Assembly: GCA_947374865.1 (NCBI GenBank)
Contig: CANCDR010000012.1
Span: forward strand, 29,053 to 93,052
Direction of reading: 5' to 3'
DNA from: Oxalobacteraceae bacterium
Lineage (GTDB): Bacteria; Pseudomonadota; Gammaproteobacteria; Burkholderiales; Burkholderiaceae_D
DNA length: 64,000 nt
Shown here: positions 39,893 through 50,032 of the stretch, piece after piece
How positions within the stretch are numbered: the first letter of the stretch is position 1
How the letters are laid out: each line of letters begins with the position of its first letter
The notes under the pieces: generated by a model
Databases searched by the model: none
Told to the model about the DNA's origin: nothing
What the model saw: the letters and a program-made list of their open reading frames with translations, nothing else
Program-made: the position numbers and the translations under genes

Positions 39893-40600
39893 TTATACGG
39901 CCCGACGAACCATCAGTTCTTTGATCTTACCGATCGCCTTGTTCGGGTTCAATCCCTTCGGACAAACGTCGACGCAATTCATGATTGAATGGCAGCGGAA
40001 CAGACGGTATGGATCTTCCAGATTATCAAGACGCTCGGCAGTGGATTCATCGCGGCTGTCGGCGATGAAGCGGTAGGCCTGCAACAGACCGGCTGGTCCG
40101 ACAAATTTATCCGGATTCCACCAGAACGACGGGCAGGAAGTCGAGCAACAGGCGCACAGAATACATTCGTACAAACCATCCAGTTCTTCGCGCTCGGTCG
40201 GCGTTTGCAAACGCTCCTTCTCAGGCGGAATCGTGTTATTGATCAGGAATGGCTTGATCGAATGGTATTGCTTAAAGAATTGCGTCATGTCGACGATCAG
40301 ATCGCGGATAACTGGCAAGCCAGGCAATGGACGCAAGACGATCGGCTCAGTGAGTTCGTTCAGATTAGTCGTGCACGCCAGACCATTTTTGCCATTAATA
40401 TTCATGGCGTCCGAACCGCACACGCCTTCGCGGCAGGAGCGACGCAGCGACAGGGAATCGTCTACGTCGGCCTTGATGCGTTGCAGTGCATCGAGCAGCA
40501 TCTTGTCAGTGTCTTGTAACTCGACCGACAAACTCTGCATGTAAGGCTTGGCATCCTTGTCCGGATCGTAGCGGTAGATTTGAAATTTCAGAGTACGCAT
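39893..40600 (-). CDS. sdhB: Succinate dehydrogenase iron-sulfur subunit
   Basis: Electron-transfer subunit of complex II. The 235 residues carry the [2Fe-2S] ligands in [12 protein letters not shown] and Cys 76, then the [4Fe-4S] and [3Fe-4S] motifs [12 protein letters not shown] and [17 protein letters not shown]. It follows sdhA by 74 nt; this gap holds a stem-loop. AAAGGTG is the ribosome site. Confidence 0.97.
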   Translation of the reverse strand: MRTLKFQIYRYDPDKDAKPYMQSLSVELQDTDKMLLDALQRIKADVDDSLSLRRSCREGVCGSDAMNINGKNGLACTTNLNELTEPIVLRPLPGLPVIRDLIVDMTQFFKQYHSIKPFLINNTIPPEKERLQTPTEREELDGLYECILCACCSTSCPSFWWNPDKFVGPAGLLQAYRFIADSRDESTAERLDNLEDPYRLFRCHSIMNCVDVCPKGLNPNKAIGKIKELMVRRAV

Positions 40601-40614
40601 AATTCACCTTTTGC

Positions 40615-40649
40615 GGTGACAGAGCAGGAGGCTACCTGACGCTGTCACC
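40615..40649 (-). other. Intercistronic stem-loop between sdhA and sdhB
   Basis: Eight-pair base stem GGTGACAG/CTGTCACC with an inner CAGG/CCTG stem and internal loop, in the 74-bp gap. No T run follows, so it is not a terminator. It sits close to the sdhB ribosome site and could affect processing or translation. Confidence 0.65.
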
Positions 40650-40674
40650 CACATTGTTTAATTAAAAAAACACG

Positions 40675-42453
40675 TTAGAACGTGCGTTCCTTAGGTTTAA
40701 ATGTATCAACGGTCAGCGGCTTGGTGACGACCGGTTTGTAATCGAGACGATTACCTTCCGAGTACCACAAGGTATGCTTCATGAAGTTTTCATCATCGCG
40801 CTTATCGAAATCACGGTGCGCATGCGCGCCACGGGATTCTTTACGGGCAGTGGCGGAAATCATGGTCGCCTTGGCTGTCTCGATCAGGTTATCCAGCTCC
40901 AGCGCTTCAACACGTGCCGTGTTGAAAACCTTGGACTTGTCCTTGAACGACACGTGTTTGCGACGCTCGTCGAGCTCGGCAATTTTTTGCACGCCGGCGG
41001 TCATCAGCTCATCGGTACGGAACACACCACAGTAGTTCTGCATCGTCGAACGAATATCATTGGCGACATCCTGCACGCGCTCGCTGCCAGTGCTATTTTC
41101 GATTCTGGCCATGCGCTCCAAAGCCATATCGGCAGCATCGGCCGGCAGATCTTTATTACTGCGCGCCTTGAGATTGCTGGCCACCACGTGGTTACCCGCA
41201 GCGCGGCCAAACACCAGTAAGTCGAGCAGCGAATTGGTACCCAGACGATTTGCGCCATGGACTGAGACGCAGGCGCATTCGCCGATCGCGTACAAGCCAT
41301 TGACGATTTCATTCGGGTTACCATTTTTCGGCGCCACTACCTGACCGTGAATATTGGTCGGGATACCACCCATCTGATAATGGATCGTTGGTACGACCGG
41401 AATCGGTTCCTTGGTCGCATCCACGTTGGCGAATTTGTGACCAATTTCGAGAATCGACGGCAGACGTTTTTGAATCGTTTCGGCGCCGATATGACGCAGA
41501 TCGAGCAGCACGTAATCCTTGTTCGGACCACAGCCACGGCCTTCCTTGATTTCCTGATCCATCGAACGGGAGACGAAATCGCGCGGGGCCAGATCTTTCA
41601 GCGTTGGCGCATAACGTTCCATGAAACGCTCACCATTGCTATTGACCAGAATACCGCCCTCACCGCGCACACCCTCGGTAATCAGCACGCCCGCACCGGC
41701 CACGCCAGTTGGGTGGAACTGCCAGAATTCCATGTCTTCGAGTGGCAGGCCGGCACGTGCAGCCATGCCCATACCGTCGCCGGTGTTGATGAAAGCATTG
41801 GTCGACGCAGCCCAGATACGACCGGCACCGCCGGTGGCAAGAATAGTGGTCTTGGCTTCCAACATCATGATCTGGCCAGTTTCCATTTCCAGCGCCACGA
41901 CACCGAGAATATCGCCTGCCGCATCGCGGATCAGATCGATCGCCATCCACTCTACGTAGAAATGGGTTTTGGCGCGCACATTGCGCTGGTACAGGGTATG
42001 CAATAAGGCATGACCAGTACGATCGGCCGCAGCACAAGCGCGCTGCACAGGCTTTTCACCAAAATTAGCGGTATGACCGCCGAAAGGACGCTGATAAATC
42101 GTGCCGTCGGGATTACGGTCGAACGGCATACCGAAGTGTTCCAGCTCGTAGACCACCTTGGAGGCTTCGCGACACATGAATTCAACTGCGTCCTGGTCGG
42201 ACAGATAATCGCCACCTTTGATAGTGTCAAACATGTGCCAGTACCAGCTGTCTTCCGACATATTGCCCAGCGAGGCGCCGATACCACCTTGCGCGGCCAC
42301 TGTGTGCGAACGGGTCGGGAAAACTTTTGACAGCACCGCCACGTTCAGACCGGCTTCCGCCAGCTGCAGGGAGGCGCGCATGCCGGAACCGCCGGCACCA
42401 ATAATCACCGCATCAAAACGGCGGGAAGGAATAGTGGATTTAATTGCTGCCAC
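40675..42453 (-). CDS. sdhA: Succinate dehydrogenase flavoprotein subunit
   Basis: Catalytic subunit of complex II that oxidises succinate to fumarate. The 592 residues have the FAD dinucleotide site [14 protein letters not shown], the covalent FAD His 50 in [18 protein letters not shown] and the active-site stretches around EGVRGEGG, and R in [19 protein letters not shown]. The start is a GTG at 42453 preceded by GGAG nine bases upstream; it lies 2 nt after the sdhD stop. An in-frame codon further upstream would overlap sdhD and is disfavoured. Confidence 0.96.
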   Translation of the reverse strand: MAAIKSTIPSRRFDAVIIGAGGSGMRASLQLAEAGLNVAVLSKVFPTRSHTVAAQGGIGASLGNMSEDSWYWHMFDTIKGGDYLSDQDAVEFMCREASKVVYELEHFGMPFDRNPDGTIYQRPFGGHTANFGEKPVQRACAAADRTGHALLHTLYQRNVRAKTHFYVEWMAIDLIRDAAGDILGVVALEMETGQIMMLEAKTTILATGGAGRIWAASTNAFINTGDGMGMAARAGLPLEDMEFWQFHPTGVAGAGVLITEGVRGEGGILVNSNGERFMERYAPTLKDLAPRDFVSRSMDQEIKEGRGCGPNKDYVLLDLRHIGAETIQKRLPSILEIGHKFANVDATKEPIPVVPTIHYQMGGIPTNIHGQVVAPKNGNPNEIVNGLYAIGECACVSVHGANRLGTNSLLDLLVFGRAAGNHVVASNLKARSNKDLPADAADMALERMARIENSTGSERVQDVANDIRSTMQNYCGVFRTDELMTAGVQKIAELDERRKHVSFKDKSKVFNTARVEALELDNLIETAKATMISATARKESRGAHAHRDFDKRDDENFMKHTLWYSEGNRLDYKPVVTKPLTVDTFKPKERTF

Positions 42454-42455
42454 AG

Positions 42456-42824
42456 TCAGATACTCCAGAGAATCTGCGCCGACCATCCGGCACAAGCGAT
42501 CAGCCACAGGATTGTGGCAGCTTGCAAAGTCAGACGGATCGAGACCGGTTTGACATAGTCCATCCAGATATCACGCATACCCACCCAGGCGTGAAAAAAC
42601 AGACAGAGCAAGGTAACGAAGCTCGCCAGCTTGAACCACTGCTGGGCGAACATACCGGCCCAGCCTTCATAACTGAAGCTGCTACCGGTTAAAAATGAAA
42701 ATAAAACGATCAGGGTATAGAGCGCCATCACGACGGCGGTCAGACGCTGGGCTAACCAGTCGCGCAGGCCATAATGCGCACCAACGACGAGGCGGTTCGG
42801 GCCAATGTTATTGTTCTCTGCCAT
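42456..42824 (-). CDS. sdhD: Succinate dehydrogenase membrane anchor SdhD
   Basis: Hydrophobic anchor of complex II, 122 residues with three membrane segments. The haem-ligand His is in [18 protein letters not shown], matching the family pattern. N-terminus [23 protein letters not shown] is hydrophilic. It starts directly after the sdhC stop; GGGAG upstream lies within the end of sdhC. Confidence 0.93.
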   Translation of the reverse strand: MAENNNIGPNRLVVGAHYGLRDWLAQRLTAVVMALYTLIVLFSFLTGSSFSYEGWAGMFAQQWFKLASFVTLLCLFFHAWVGMRDIWMDYVKPVSIRLTLQAATILWLIACAGWSAQILWSI

Positions 42825-43229
42825 TTAAAATACTCCCAACAATTTCAAGGCGACCAGCGCGGCCAAGCTTAGACTCACAGCCAGCACCACCACCGAAGAG
42901 TGGCGCGCACTGTCTTTTTCAATACCGATGTGCATGTCCATGAACAGATGCCGAACACCCGCGCAAAAGTGATGCAGGTAAGCCCACGACAAACCGAGCA
43001 GGATACATTTGACCAGCCATCCGGAGGTGATGCCCTTGAAGTACTCGAACGAGATTTCAGAACGCAGGCTCTGCTCAAGTAAATAGAGAACAAAGGGCAA
43101 CAACAGAAACAGCATGGCGCCACTCACGCGGTGCAGGATTGAAATCAAGCCTGCGAGTGGCAGTCGGTAGGACGCAAGTTGCGTAACATGGATATTACGG
43201 AATTGCGGCCTCTTTGATGCATCGGACAT
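42825..43229 (-). CDS. sdhC: Succinate dehydrogenase cytochrome b556 subunit SdhC
   Basis: Membrane anchor that binds haem and quinone, 134 residues with three membrane segments. Quinone-site residues lie in LHRVSGAML (Arg 34, Ser 36) and the haem His in LHHFCAGVRHLFMDMH. The ATG at 43229 has GGAGG upstream at a proper distance; the open frame further back (to 43313) lacks a ribosome site. First gene of sdhC-D-A-B-E-gltA. A clear promoter could not be fixed in the 178-bp AT-rich gap to the GntR gene. Confidence 0.94.
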   Translation of the reverse strand: MSDASKRPQFRNIHVTQLASYRLPLAGLISILHRVSGAMLFLLLPFVLYLLEQSLRSEISFEYFKGITSGWLVKCILLGLSWAYLHHFCAGVRHLFMDMHIGIEKDSARHSSVVVLAVSLSLAALVALKLLGVF

Positions 43230-43407
43230 AACGCGACCTCCAAAAAACAAATTAATCTGACAATTTTCGCTTATTTTTGTGCAGCACACCATACAAATAA
43301 TTACATATAACAATTTTAACGGCTTATTGCGATTCGTGTTTTCTCTTGCAATAAAATGGGAACACCGTTTTCAACGCAAGCCCTGCTCTTCCGCATTGCG
43401 GAATAAA

Positions 43408-44241
43408 CTAATTTAATTCGTTTTGATAATGATGACGGTCAGTTAAATACAAGCCGCGCCGTATCTCCACCGGCTTATTACCATAAGTATAAGAAATTCG
43501 CTCAACCCGCAATAAAGGCACATTCTCCGCCACATTTAATAACGCCGCTTCTGGAGCGCTGGCGGCGACCGCACGGATTTTTTCTGCTGCGTGAACCATG
43601 TGGGTGCCGAACTCCGTCTCAAACAAACCGTACATGGGGCCCTTGTAGTCGCGCAGACGTTCAGCGGTGAGGCCCTTAAAAATCTGCCCCGGCAGCCACA
43701 GCTCTTCAAGAATCGTCGGCACGCCGTCAAAGGACATCACACGCTCAATGAAGATCACCGAGTCGCCCGACTTCATCTCCAGCAGGCGGGCGATGTCGGC
43801 CGGTGCCCGCAGACGCTTGACATCGATGATGCGGCTCTCGCCAGCGTGGGCTTCGCCGACATCGGGCATGAGACGTAAAAACCGGAAATGTGCGCGCGCT
43901 TCGTGGTGGGTGGCGACGAAAGTCCCCTTCCCCTGGCGCCGCATGACCAGATTTTCGGCCGCCAGCTCGTCGATTGCCTTACGTACCGTGCCCTGACTAA
44001 CTTTAAAGCGGCCTGCCAGCTCGACTTCGCTGGGAATCAATTCGCCCGGTTTCCATTCGCCCGACTGCAGGCTTTGGGTAATCAGGGCCTTAATTTGTTG
44101 ATACAGCGGGCTAAAAGTGGGGGAGGCGGCGGCAGAGGATGCTCCCGAGGCTGACCCCGATCCTGCAGAGGATGGGGCTAAAACAGCAACAGATGGCGGA
44201 AGAGAACTCATAAGTGTGGATTTCACCACAGAAGACCCCAT
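43408..44241 (-). CDS. GntR/HutC-family transcriptional regulator
   Basis: DNA-binding regulator of the HutC subgroup: winged helix-turn-helix (around LIPSEVELAGRFKVSQGTVR) followed by a UTRA effector domain ending VERISYTYGNKPVEIRRG. The start is uncertain: ATGs at 44241 and 44211 give 277 and 267 residues with a Ser/Ala-rich lead; a start further back (44373) would overlap the mdh promoter. It sits between sdhC (same strand, 178 bp downstream) and mdh (divergent), a conserved betaproteobacterial placement. It is a strong candidate local regulator of the TCA block; its effector is unknown. Confidence 0.85.
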   Translation of the reverse strand: MGSSVVKSTLMSSLPPSVAVLAPSSAGSGSASGASSAAASPTFSPLYQQIKALITQSLQSGEWKPGELIPSEVELAGRFKVSQGTVRKAIDELAAENLVMRRQGKGTFVATHHEARAHFRFLRLMPDVGEAHAGESRIIDVKRLRAPADIARLLEMKSGDSVIFIERVMSFDGVPTILEELWLPGQIFKGLTAERLRDYKGPMYGLFETEFGTHMVHAAEKIRAVAASAPEAALLNVAENVPLLRVERISYTYGNKPVEIRRGLYLTDRHHYQNELN

Positions 44242-44271
44242 GGCGTCTAGGAAAACCTCATTGGTGATATG

Positions 44272-44283
44272 TCTTATATAAGA
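44272..44283. promoter_or_regulatory. Palindrome between gntR and mdh (possible GntR operator)
   Basis: Perfect 12-bp palindrome TCTTATATAAGA, 13 bp before the -35 of mdh and just upstream of the gntR start. Symmetric AT-rich sites of this size are typical for GntR/HutC proteins. Position suggests autoregulation and mdh control. Confidence 0.55.
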
Positions 44284-44296
44284 TATAGGATCAACA

Positions 44297-44325
44297 TTGA
44301 CAGTAACACTTTGCACGCCTAAACT
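44297..44325 (+). promoter_or_regulatory. Candidate sigma-70 promoter of mdh
   Basis: Perfect -35 TTGACA (44297-44302), 17-nt spacer and -10 TAAACT (44320-44325, 4 of 6). The leader to the ATG is about 130 nt and its last 70 nt are strikingly T-rich. Confidence 0.65.
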
Positions 44326-44463
44326 TGCAGTATATAGAAACAAAAGATTGCCCATCACCGCGTTCGAGGGCATTCAGCGCATTGATTTCCTTATTTTTTT
44401 GTTCCTTACTAATTTTTCATTTTTTCAAGATTCATTTTTCATTCATTACCTTTGGAGATTCAT

Positions 44464-45453
44464 ATGGCTAAGGCCCCCCTGCGCGTTGCCGTCACCGGCG
44501 CTGCCGGACAGATCGGTTATTCACTTTTGTTCCGCATCGCGAATGGCGATATGCTCGGCAAAGATCAGCCGGTCATCCTGCAATTACTGGAAATCCCTGA
44601 CGAAAAAGCCCAAAAAGCGCTCAAGGGCGTGATGATGGAAATCGACGACTGCGCCTTCCCTCTGCTGGCCGGCATGACTGCCCATAGCGATCCCATGACA
44701 GCATTCAAGGATGCTGATGCAGCTGTACTGGTCGGTGCCCGTCCTCGTGGCCCTGGCATGGAACGCAAGGATTTGCTGGAAGCGAATGCACAAATTTTCA
44801 CCGTACAAGGTAAGGCACTCGATGCCGTTGCTTCGCGCAATGTGAAGGTTCTGGTCGTTGGCAATCCAGCCAACACCAATGCCTACATCGCCATGAAATC
44901 GGCGCCTGGCCTGCCAGCAAAAAACTTCACCGCCATGCTGCGTCTGGACCATAACCGCGCGCTGTCACAAGTCGCGGCCAAAACCGGCAAGCCCGTCGCG
45001 TCGATCGAAAAATTATGCGTCTGGGGTAACCACTCACCGACCATGTATGCCGATTACCGTTTCGCGACCATCGAAGGTCAGCCAGTCAAAACACTGATCA
45101 ACGACGATGCATGGAACAAGGATGTGTTCCTGCCGACCGTCGGCAAACGTGGTGGCGCCATTATTGAAGCGCGTGGTGTTTCCTCCGCCGCATCGGCTGC
45201 CAATGCCGCCATCGACCATATGCACGACTGGTTCCTTGGTACGAACGGCAAATGGACCACCATGGGTATCCCTTCCGATGGTTCGTACGGTATTCCTGAA
45301 GGTACGATGTTTGGCTTTCCCGTGACTGTTGCGAACGGCGAATACACCATCATTCAAGGTCTGGAAATTGACGCCTTCTCACAAGAGCGCATCAACCTGA
45401 CCCTCAAGGAACTGATGGAAGAGCGCGACGGCGTCAAGCATCTGGTCGGCTAA
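44464..45453 (+). CDS. mdh: Malate dehydrogenase
   Basis: NAD-dependent oxidation of malate to oxaloacetate. The 329 residues show [19 protein letters not shown] (nucleotide site), the substrate Arg in [22 protein letters not shown] and the catalytic His in [12 protein letters not shown]. The ATG at 44464 has GGAG six bases upstream; an in-frame codon at 44452 lacks one. It is the LDH-like/AF1-type form common in betaproteobacteria (longer than the Escherichia coli form). It diverges from the GntR gene. Confidence 0.97.
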   Translation: MAKAPLRVAVTGAAGQIGYSLLFRIANGDMLGKDQPVILQLLEIPDEKAQKALKGVMMEIDDCAFPLLAGMTAHSDPMTAFKDADAAVLVGARPRGPGMERKDLLEANAQIFTVQGKALDAVASRNVKVLVVGNPANTNAYIAMKSAPGLPAKNFTAMLRLDHNRALSQVAAKTGKPVASIEKLCVWGNHSPTMYADYRFATIEGQPVKTLINDDAWNKDVFLPTVGKRGGAIIEARGVSSAASAANAAIDHMHDWFLGTNGKWTTMGIPSDGSYGIPEGTMFGFPVTVANGEYTIIQGLEIDAFSQERINLTLKELMEERDGVKHLVG

Positions 45454-45466
45454 GAAAGACCTGGCG

Positions 45467-45510
45467 ACCGGTGATGGCTCAGCTGCAATAGTCCAGCTGC
45501 CATTGCCGGT
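45467..45510 (+). other. Hairpin between mdh and the CitE-like gene
   Basis: Long imperfect inverted repeat: ACCGG-(T/C)(G/A)-ATGG...CAGCTG on the left pairs with CAGCTG-CCAT..CCGGT on the right, loop about 8 nt (45486-45493). No T run follows, so it is not a classical terminator. It resembles the intercistronic hairpins in odhA/odhB and sdhA/sdhB. Confidence 0.55.
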
Positions 45511-45566
45511 CTGCCGAATGAGGACATTCTGTTCATCATCGACTTTTGACGAGCCACCAGCAGCCT

Positions 45567-46535
45567 ATGCACCCTTCCGAAGTTTTGTTTCAAGGCACGC
45601 TCCGACCGGTCACGATTCCGGTCTGCGATCACTATGCCGGCGCCGAAAAGCTGATGCGTAAATCGCTGGCCCTGCAAAAAGAACTGGGTCCCGTATTTGA
45701 CATCACCTTCGATTGCGAAGATGGTGCAGCGGCCGGCAGTGAGCTCACGCATGCCCAACAAATTGCCGATCTCATCAACAGCGAAGAAAACCGCTTCAAC
45801 CGGGTGGGCGCGCGCGTGCATGACACCGGCAGCGCTTTCTTCGAATCAGACCTCGCCCACATTTGCCAGGCTGCGCCGCGGCTGGCCTACCTGGTCTTGC
45901 CGAAAGTTGAGAGCGCCAGTGAAGTCGCCAAGGCGATCAGCTTGGTTAACCAGTATGCCGCCAAAGCTGGCCGCACTGCCCTGCCGATTCACGTATTGAT
46001 CGAAACCCACGGCGCCCTGCAACAGGTGCAGGCAATTGCCGCCCTGCCGCAGGTCGAATGCCTCTCCTTTGGCATCATGGATTTTGTGTCGGCGCATCTA
46101 GGGGCAATTCCGGCCAATGCCATGCGTAGTCCCGGCCAATTCACGCACCCCCTCGTCATGCGCGCCAAACTCGAAATCGCTGCCGCCTGTCACGCCAATG
46201 GCAAAGTCGCCTCGCATAACGTCACCACCGACATCAAAGACGGCTCCGTCGTCGCCGGCGACGCCAGACTGGCTGGCCAAGCCTTTGGCTTTACCCGCAT
46301 GTGGAGTATTCACCCCGATCAGATACGGCCGATTATTCAGGCTTTTTCGGTCAGTAACGAAGAAGTGAATGAAGCTGCGCAAATACTGTCTGATGCACAG
46401 GCAGCAGATTGGGGGCCGATCAAACATCAGGGAAAATTGCATGACCGGGCCAGTTATCGTTATTACTGGACTGTCTTGCAAAGAGCCAAATTGAGTGGAT
46501 TGCCTTTACAGCAAAATGTTGTCGGATTATTATGA
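45567..46535 (+). CDS. HpcH/HpaI aldolase / CitE-like CoA-ester lyase family protein
   Basis: TIM-barrel C-C lyase of the citrate-lyase beta-like family, 322 residues. Motifs: FDITFDCEDGAAAG (metal/substrate site), HVLIETHGALQQV and SFGIMDFVSAHLG. Such proteins cleave or hydrolyse CoA esters such as malyl-CoA, beta-methylmalyl-CoA or citramalyl-CoA; the substrate here cannot be read. The start at 45567 (ATG) is preferred over an in-frame TTG at 45546. It lies behind mdh and ahead of acnA, so a link to C4/C5 acid metabolism is plausible. Confidence 0.85.
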   Translation: MHPSEVLFQGTLRPVTIPVCDHYAGAEKLMRKSLALQKELGPVFDITFDCEDGAAAGSELTHAQQIADLINSEENRFNRVGARVHDTGSAFFESDLAHICQAAPRLAYLVLPKVESASEVAKAISLVNQYAAKAGRTALPIHVLIETHGALQQVQAIAALPQVECLSFGIMDFVSAHLGAIPANAMRSPGQFTHPLVMRAKLEIAAACHANGKVASHNVTTDIKDGSVVAGDARLAGQAFGFTRMWSIHPDQIRPIIQAFSVSNEEVNEAAQILSDAQAADWGPIKHQGKLHDRASYRYYWTVLQRAKLSGLPLQQNVVGLL

Positions 46536-46590
46536 CTTGACGTGAATGCTTCCGCTTTGGAAGCGATAACCAAACCGACAGGAGTGCAGC

Positions 46591-47058
46591 ATGAATAAAT
46601 TATTTTCCGTGTTTGCTTTTGCAACGAGCCTGATGCTGGTGCAGCAGGCAGTAGCCCAAACCAGTTATGCGCAGCCATCTGCGAAGACGAAAAAAGCCGC
46701 GCCGGCGAAATCTGCCGTGGCAGCAGAAAAAAAGGCTCTCGTCGAAGACGATGAGGAAGAAAATAAAGTACCCGATATCAGCGGCTCGCAGGCCACCGAA
46801 TACAACTGCGACCACGGCAACAAAGTGACATTTTATGAGCAGCCCGGTGACGACGCGTTTGTCGCCCTGCGCTGGAATAAACAGCTCTTGCGCATGCGAC
46901 GCATCGCCACGACTACCGGCGCAATCCGTTTTGAGAGCAAGCGTCATGGTCTGGTGTGGATCGGTATTCCTTCCAAGAGTCTGTTACTCGACTCGAAAAA
47001 AGGCCAGCAGCTCGCCAATGAATGTAAGAATCTGCAGCAAGTTTTGAATTTATCGTAA
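46591..47058 (+). CDS. Exported MliC-like protein of unknown function
   Basis: 155 residues with a signal peptide (about 1-22, cleavage near AVA-QT), a Lys/Ala/Glu-rich linker (28-60) and a compact C-terminal domain with two Cys (73 and 145) and the pattern YNCDHGNKVTFYEQPG...ALRWN...LRMRR, ending with SKKGQQLANECK. This layout is like the MliC/PliC lysozyme-inhibitor fold, but I am not certain. GGAG lies upstream of the ATG. It sits between TCA genes and acnA; why an envelope protein is here is unknown. Confidence 0.6.
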   Translation: MNKLFSVFAFATSLMLVQQAVAQTSYAQPSAKTKKAAPAKSAVAAEKKALVEDDEEENKVPDISGSQATEYNCDHGNKVTFYEQPGDDAFVALRWNKQLLRMRRIATTTGAIRFESKRHGLVWIGIPSKSLLLDSKKGQQLANECKNLQQVLNLS

Positions 47059-47181
47059 CAGTTTTTAGCATTGTGGCATCGTCGCACTAAGTCATCGTAT
47101 TTAGCCTCTGCTGATACGCCGGCCCGAAGAAAAAAAGTTTTTATTTAATGTACGCCGTTCGCAGTAACCCAAGGAGAAATT

Positions 47182-49890
47182 ATGGCCCGTAACACCCTGA
47201 ACACGCTCAAGGAATTTACCATTTCCGGTTCCAAGAAAGGTCAATTCTATTCGCTTCCAGCCCTCGAGAAAAAACTCGGCGCCGGCATTTCCCGTCTGCC
47301 TATCTCGATTCGTATCGTGCTCGAATCGGTCTTGCGTAATTGCGACGGTAAAAAAGTCACCGAAGAGCATGTCAAGCAAGTCGCGAACTGGCGGCCAAAA
47401 GCAGAACGTACCGACGAAATCCCGTTCGTCGTTTCGCGCGTTGTGTTGCAGGATTTTACCGGCGTTCCTCTGCTGGCTGATCTGGCCGCTATGCGTGGTG
47501 TGGCCAAAAAAATGAAGCTCAATCCAAAAAATATCGAGCCCTTGGTGCCGGTCGATTTAGTGGTCGATCACTCCGTGCAGATCGATCACTTCCGCGAGAA
47601 AAAAGCGCTCGACCTGAATATGAAACTGGAATTCCAGCGCAATAACGAGCGCTATCAGTTCATGAAATGGGGCATGCAGGCGTTTGATACCTTCGGCGTG
47701 GTGCCACCAGGCTTTGGTATCGTGCATCAGGTCAATCTGGAATATCTGGCGCGCGGCGTGCATCTGAAAAACAAAGTCTACTACCCAGATTCTCTGGTCG
47801 GTACTGACTCGCACACCACCATGATCAACGGCATTGGCGTCGTCGGCTGGGGCGTGGGTGGTATCGAAGCTGAAGCCGGCATGCTCGGTCAGCCGGTATA
47901 TATCCTGACACCAGACGTGGTCGGCGTGAATCTGACCGGTAAGCTGCGCGAAGGCGTGACGGCGACCGATCTGGTGCTGACTATTACCGAGCTGCTGCGT
48001 AAATCCAAAGTGGTCGGCAAGTTTGTCGAATTCTTTGGCGAAGGTACAGAATCGCTGTCACTCACCGACCGTGCAACGATCGGTAACATGGCTCCGGAAT
48101 ACGGCGCAACGATGGGCTTCTTCCCGGTCGACGATGAAACCATCGACTACTTCCGCGCCACTGGCCGCAGCAAAGCCGAAATCAATGCCTTTGAATCGTA
48201 TTTCAAAGCACAGAAAATGTTCGGTATTCCAAAAGCCGGCGAGATCGATTACACCAGCGTGGTCGAACTCGATCTGGGCTCGGTTATACCGTCACTCGCC
48301 GGTCCGAAGCGTCCGCAAGACCGGATCGATATCGGCCAAGTTAAAAATAATTTTGCTGAACTGTTTGGTAAATCTATCGCTGAAGGCGGCTTCAATAAAA
48401 AAGCATCTGACCTCGATGCGGTCTATACGAATGCCGATAATCAGTCACTGCGTAATGGTGACGTGCTGATCGCCGCTATTACTTCGTGCACCAACACGTC
48501 CAATCCAAGCGTGATGATCGCTGCCGGTTTGCTGTGTAAGAAAGCGTCGGAACTGGGCCTCAAAGTCGCACCGCATATCAAGACTTCGCTCGCCCCTGGC
48601 TCGCGCGTGGTGACCAAATATCTGGAAGCGGCCGGTCTCTTGCCTTACATGGAAAAAATGGGCTTTGGCGTGACCGCCTACGGCTGCACCACCTGTATCG
48701 GTAATGCCGGTGACTTAACGCCTGCCATGAACGAAGCGATTATCAAAAACGACGTAGTGGCCTCGGCTGTCTTGTCAGGCAACCGTAACTTCGAAGCGCG
48801 GATTCATCAAAACATTCGCTCCAATTTCCTTGCCTCGCCCCCATTGGTCGTCGCCTACGCGATCGCCGGCAACATGACGGTCGACTTGATGACGCAGCCT
48901 GTTGGTCGCGTTAAAGGCAAAGACATTTATCTGGGCGACATCTGGCCGACCTCGAAAGAGATCGCCAAGCTGATGAAGTTTGCGATGAACGCCTCGACCT
49001 TTAAAGAGAACTACGCCGACGTCAAAGGCGCGCCAGGCAAGCTGTGGGAAAACATCAAGGGCGTGGCGAAGGGTGAAGTGTATGACTGGCCAAGCTCGAC
49101 CTATATCGCTGAGCCACCGTTTTTTGATGACTTCACCATGGTGCCAAAAGCCGCCGCAACAGTTATCAAAAACGCCCGCGCTTTGGGTGTATTTGGCGAC
49201 TCGATCACGACCGACCATATTTCACCTGCTGGTGCGATCAGTGATGGCGGCCCGGCTGCCAAATGGCTGTTGGCGAATGGCGTGTTAAAGGCTGACTTCA
49301 ATTCCTACGGCTCACGCCGTGGAAATCACGAGATCATGATGCGCGGTACCTTCGCTAACGTGCGGATCAAGAATCTGATGATCGCCCCAACCGCGAACGG
49401 TTCACGCGTTGAAGGCGGCATCACGCGCTTCCAGCCATCTGATGAGCAAATGTCGATCTATGACGCCGCCATGCAATACATCAAGGAAGACGTGCCGACC
49501 ATGATCTTTGCCGGCGAAGAGTACGGTACCGGCTCCTCGCGCGACTGGGCAGCCAAGGGTACTCAGCTGCTGGGCGTGAAAGCCGTATTTGCCCGTTCGT
49601 TCGAGCGTATTCACCGTTCCAATCTGGTCGGCATGGGCGTATTGCCTTTGCAGTTTTTAGGTGACGACAGTGTGCAAACACTCGGTATCACCGGCGAAGA
49701 AACCTATGATCTGACCGGTATCGACGGCGAAATCAAACCGCAACAAAAGGCAACCTTAGTGATCAAGCGCAAAAACGGCGAAACCACTAAAGTCAAAGTC
49801 TTGCTGCGTATTGATACGCCGATCGAAGTCGATTACTACAAACACGGCGGGATTCTGCCGTTCGTCTTGCGCCAGTTACTGGCGGCCTGA
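47182..49890 (+). CDS. acnA: Aconitate hydratase A
   Basis: [4Fe-4S] enzyme that isomerises citrate to isocitrate. The 902 residues match AcnA: cluster ligands Cys 436 (SCTNTSNPS), Cys 502 and Cys 505 (GCTTCIGN), [19 protein letters not shown], and the swivelling domain with [16 protein letters not shown] and [19 protein letters not shown] lies upstream of the ATG. It is the IRP1-like monomer, not AcnB. A strong terminator follows. Confidence 0.97.
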   Translation: MARNTLNTLKEFTISGSKKGQFYSLPALEKKLGAGISRLPISIRIVLESVLRNCDGKKVTEEHVKQVANWRPKAERTDEIPFVVSRVVLQDFTGVPLLADLAAMRGVAKKMKLNPKNIEPLVPVDLVVDHSVQIDHFREKKALDLNMKLEFQRNNERYQFMKWGMQAFDTFGVVPPGFGIVHQVNLEYLARGVHLKNKVYYPDSLVGTDSHTTMINGIGVVGWGVGGIEAEAGMLGQPVYILTPDVVGVNLTGKLREGVTATDLVLTITELLRKSKVVGKFVEFFGEGTESLSLTDRATIGNMAPEYGATMGFFPVDDETIDYFRATGRSKAEINAFESYFKAQKMFGIPKAGEIDYTSVVELDLGSVIPSLAGPKRPQDRIDIGQVKNNFAELFGKSIAEGGFNKKASDLDAVYTNADNQSLRNGDVLIAAITSCTNTSNPSVMIAAGLLCKKASELGLKVAPHIKTSLAPGSRVVTKYLEAAGLLPYMEKMGFGVTAYGCTTCIGNAGDLTPAMNEAIIKNDVVASAVLSGNRNFEARIHQNIRSNFLASPPLVVAYAIAGNMTVDLMTQPVGRVKGKDIYLGDIWPTSKEIAKLMKFAMNASTFKENYADVKGAPGKLWENIKGVAKGEVYDWPSSTYIAEPPFFDDFTMVPKAAATVIKNARALGVFGDSITTDHISPAGAISDGGPAAKWLLANGVLKADFNSYGSRRGNHEIMMRGTFANVRIKNLMIAPTANGSRVEGGITRFQPSDEQMSIYDAAMQYIKEDVPTMIFAGEEYGTGSSRDWAAKGTQLLGVKAVFARSFERIHRSNLVGMGVLPLQFLGDDSVQTLGITGEETYDLTGIDGEIKPQQKATLVIKRKNGETTKVKVLLRIDTPIEVDYYKHGGILPFVLRQLLAA

Positions 49891-49963
49891 GTTTGATCAA
49901 ACGAAGCGAACGGGTTTTTGCAAGTCGCCCGTAAGCTTTGTCTTGTATGCTCATCGTTAGGAT

Positions 49964-49992
49964 AAAACGCCGGATTCGTCCGGCGTTTTTTT
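49964..49992 (+). terminator. Terminator of acnA
   Basis: Eleven-pair stem AAAACGCCGGA/TCCGGCGTTTT closed by a TTCG tetraloop, followed by T to 49992. It starts 74 nt after the acnA stop. One of the clearest terminators in the window. Confidence 0.93.
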
Positions 49993-50032
49993 GCCAATTT
50001 ATTTTTCAATCAGAAAACCAAGGAGACACCCC

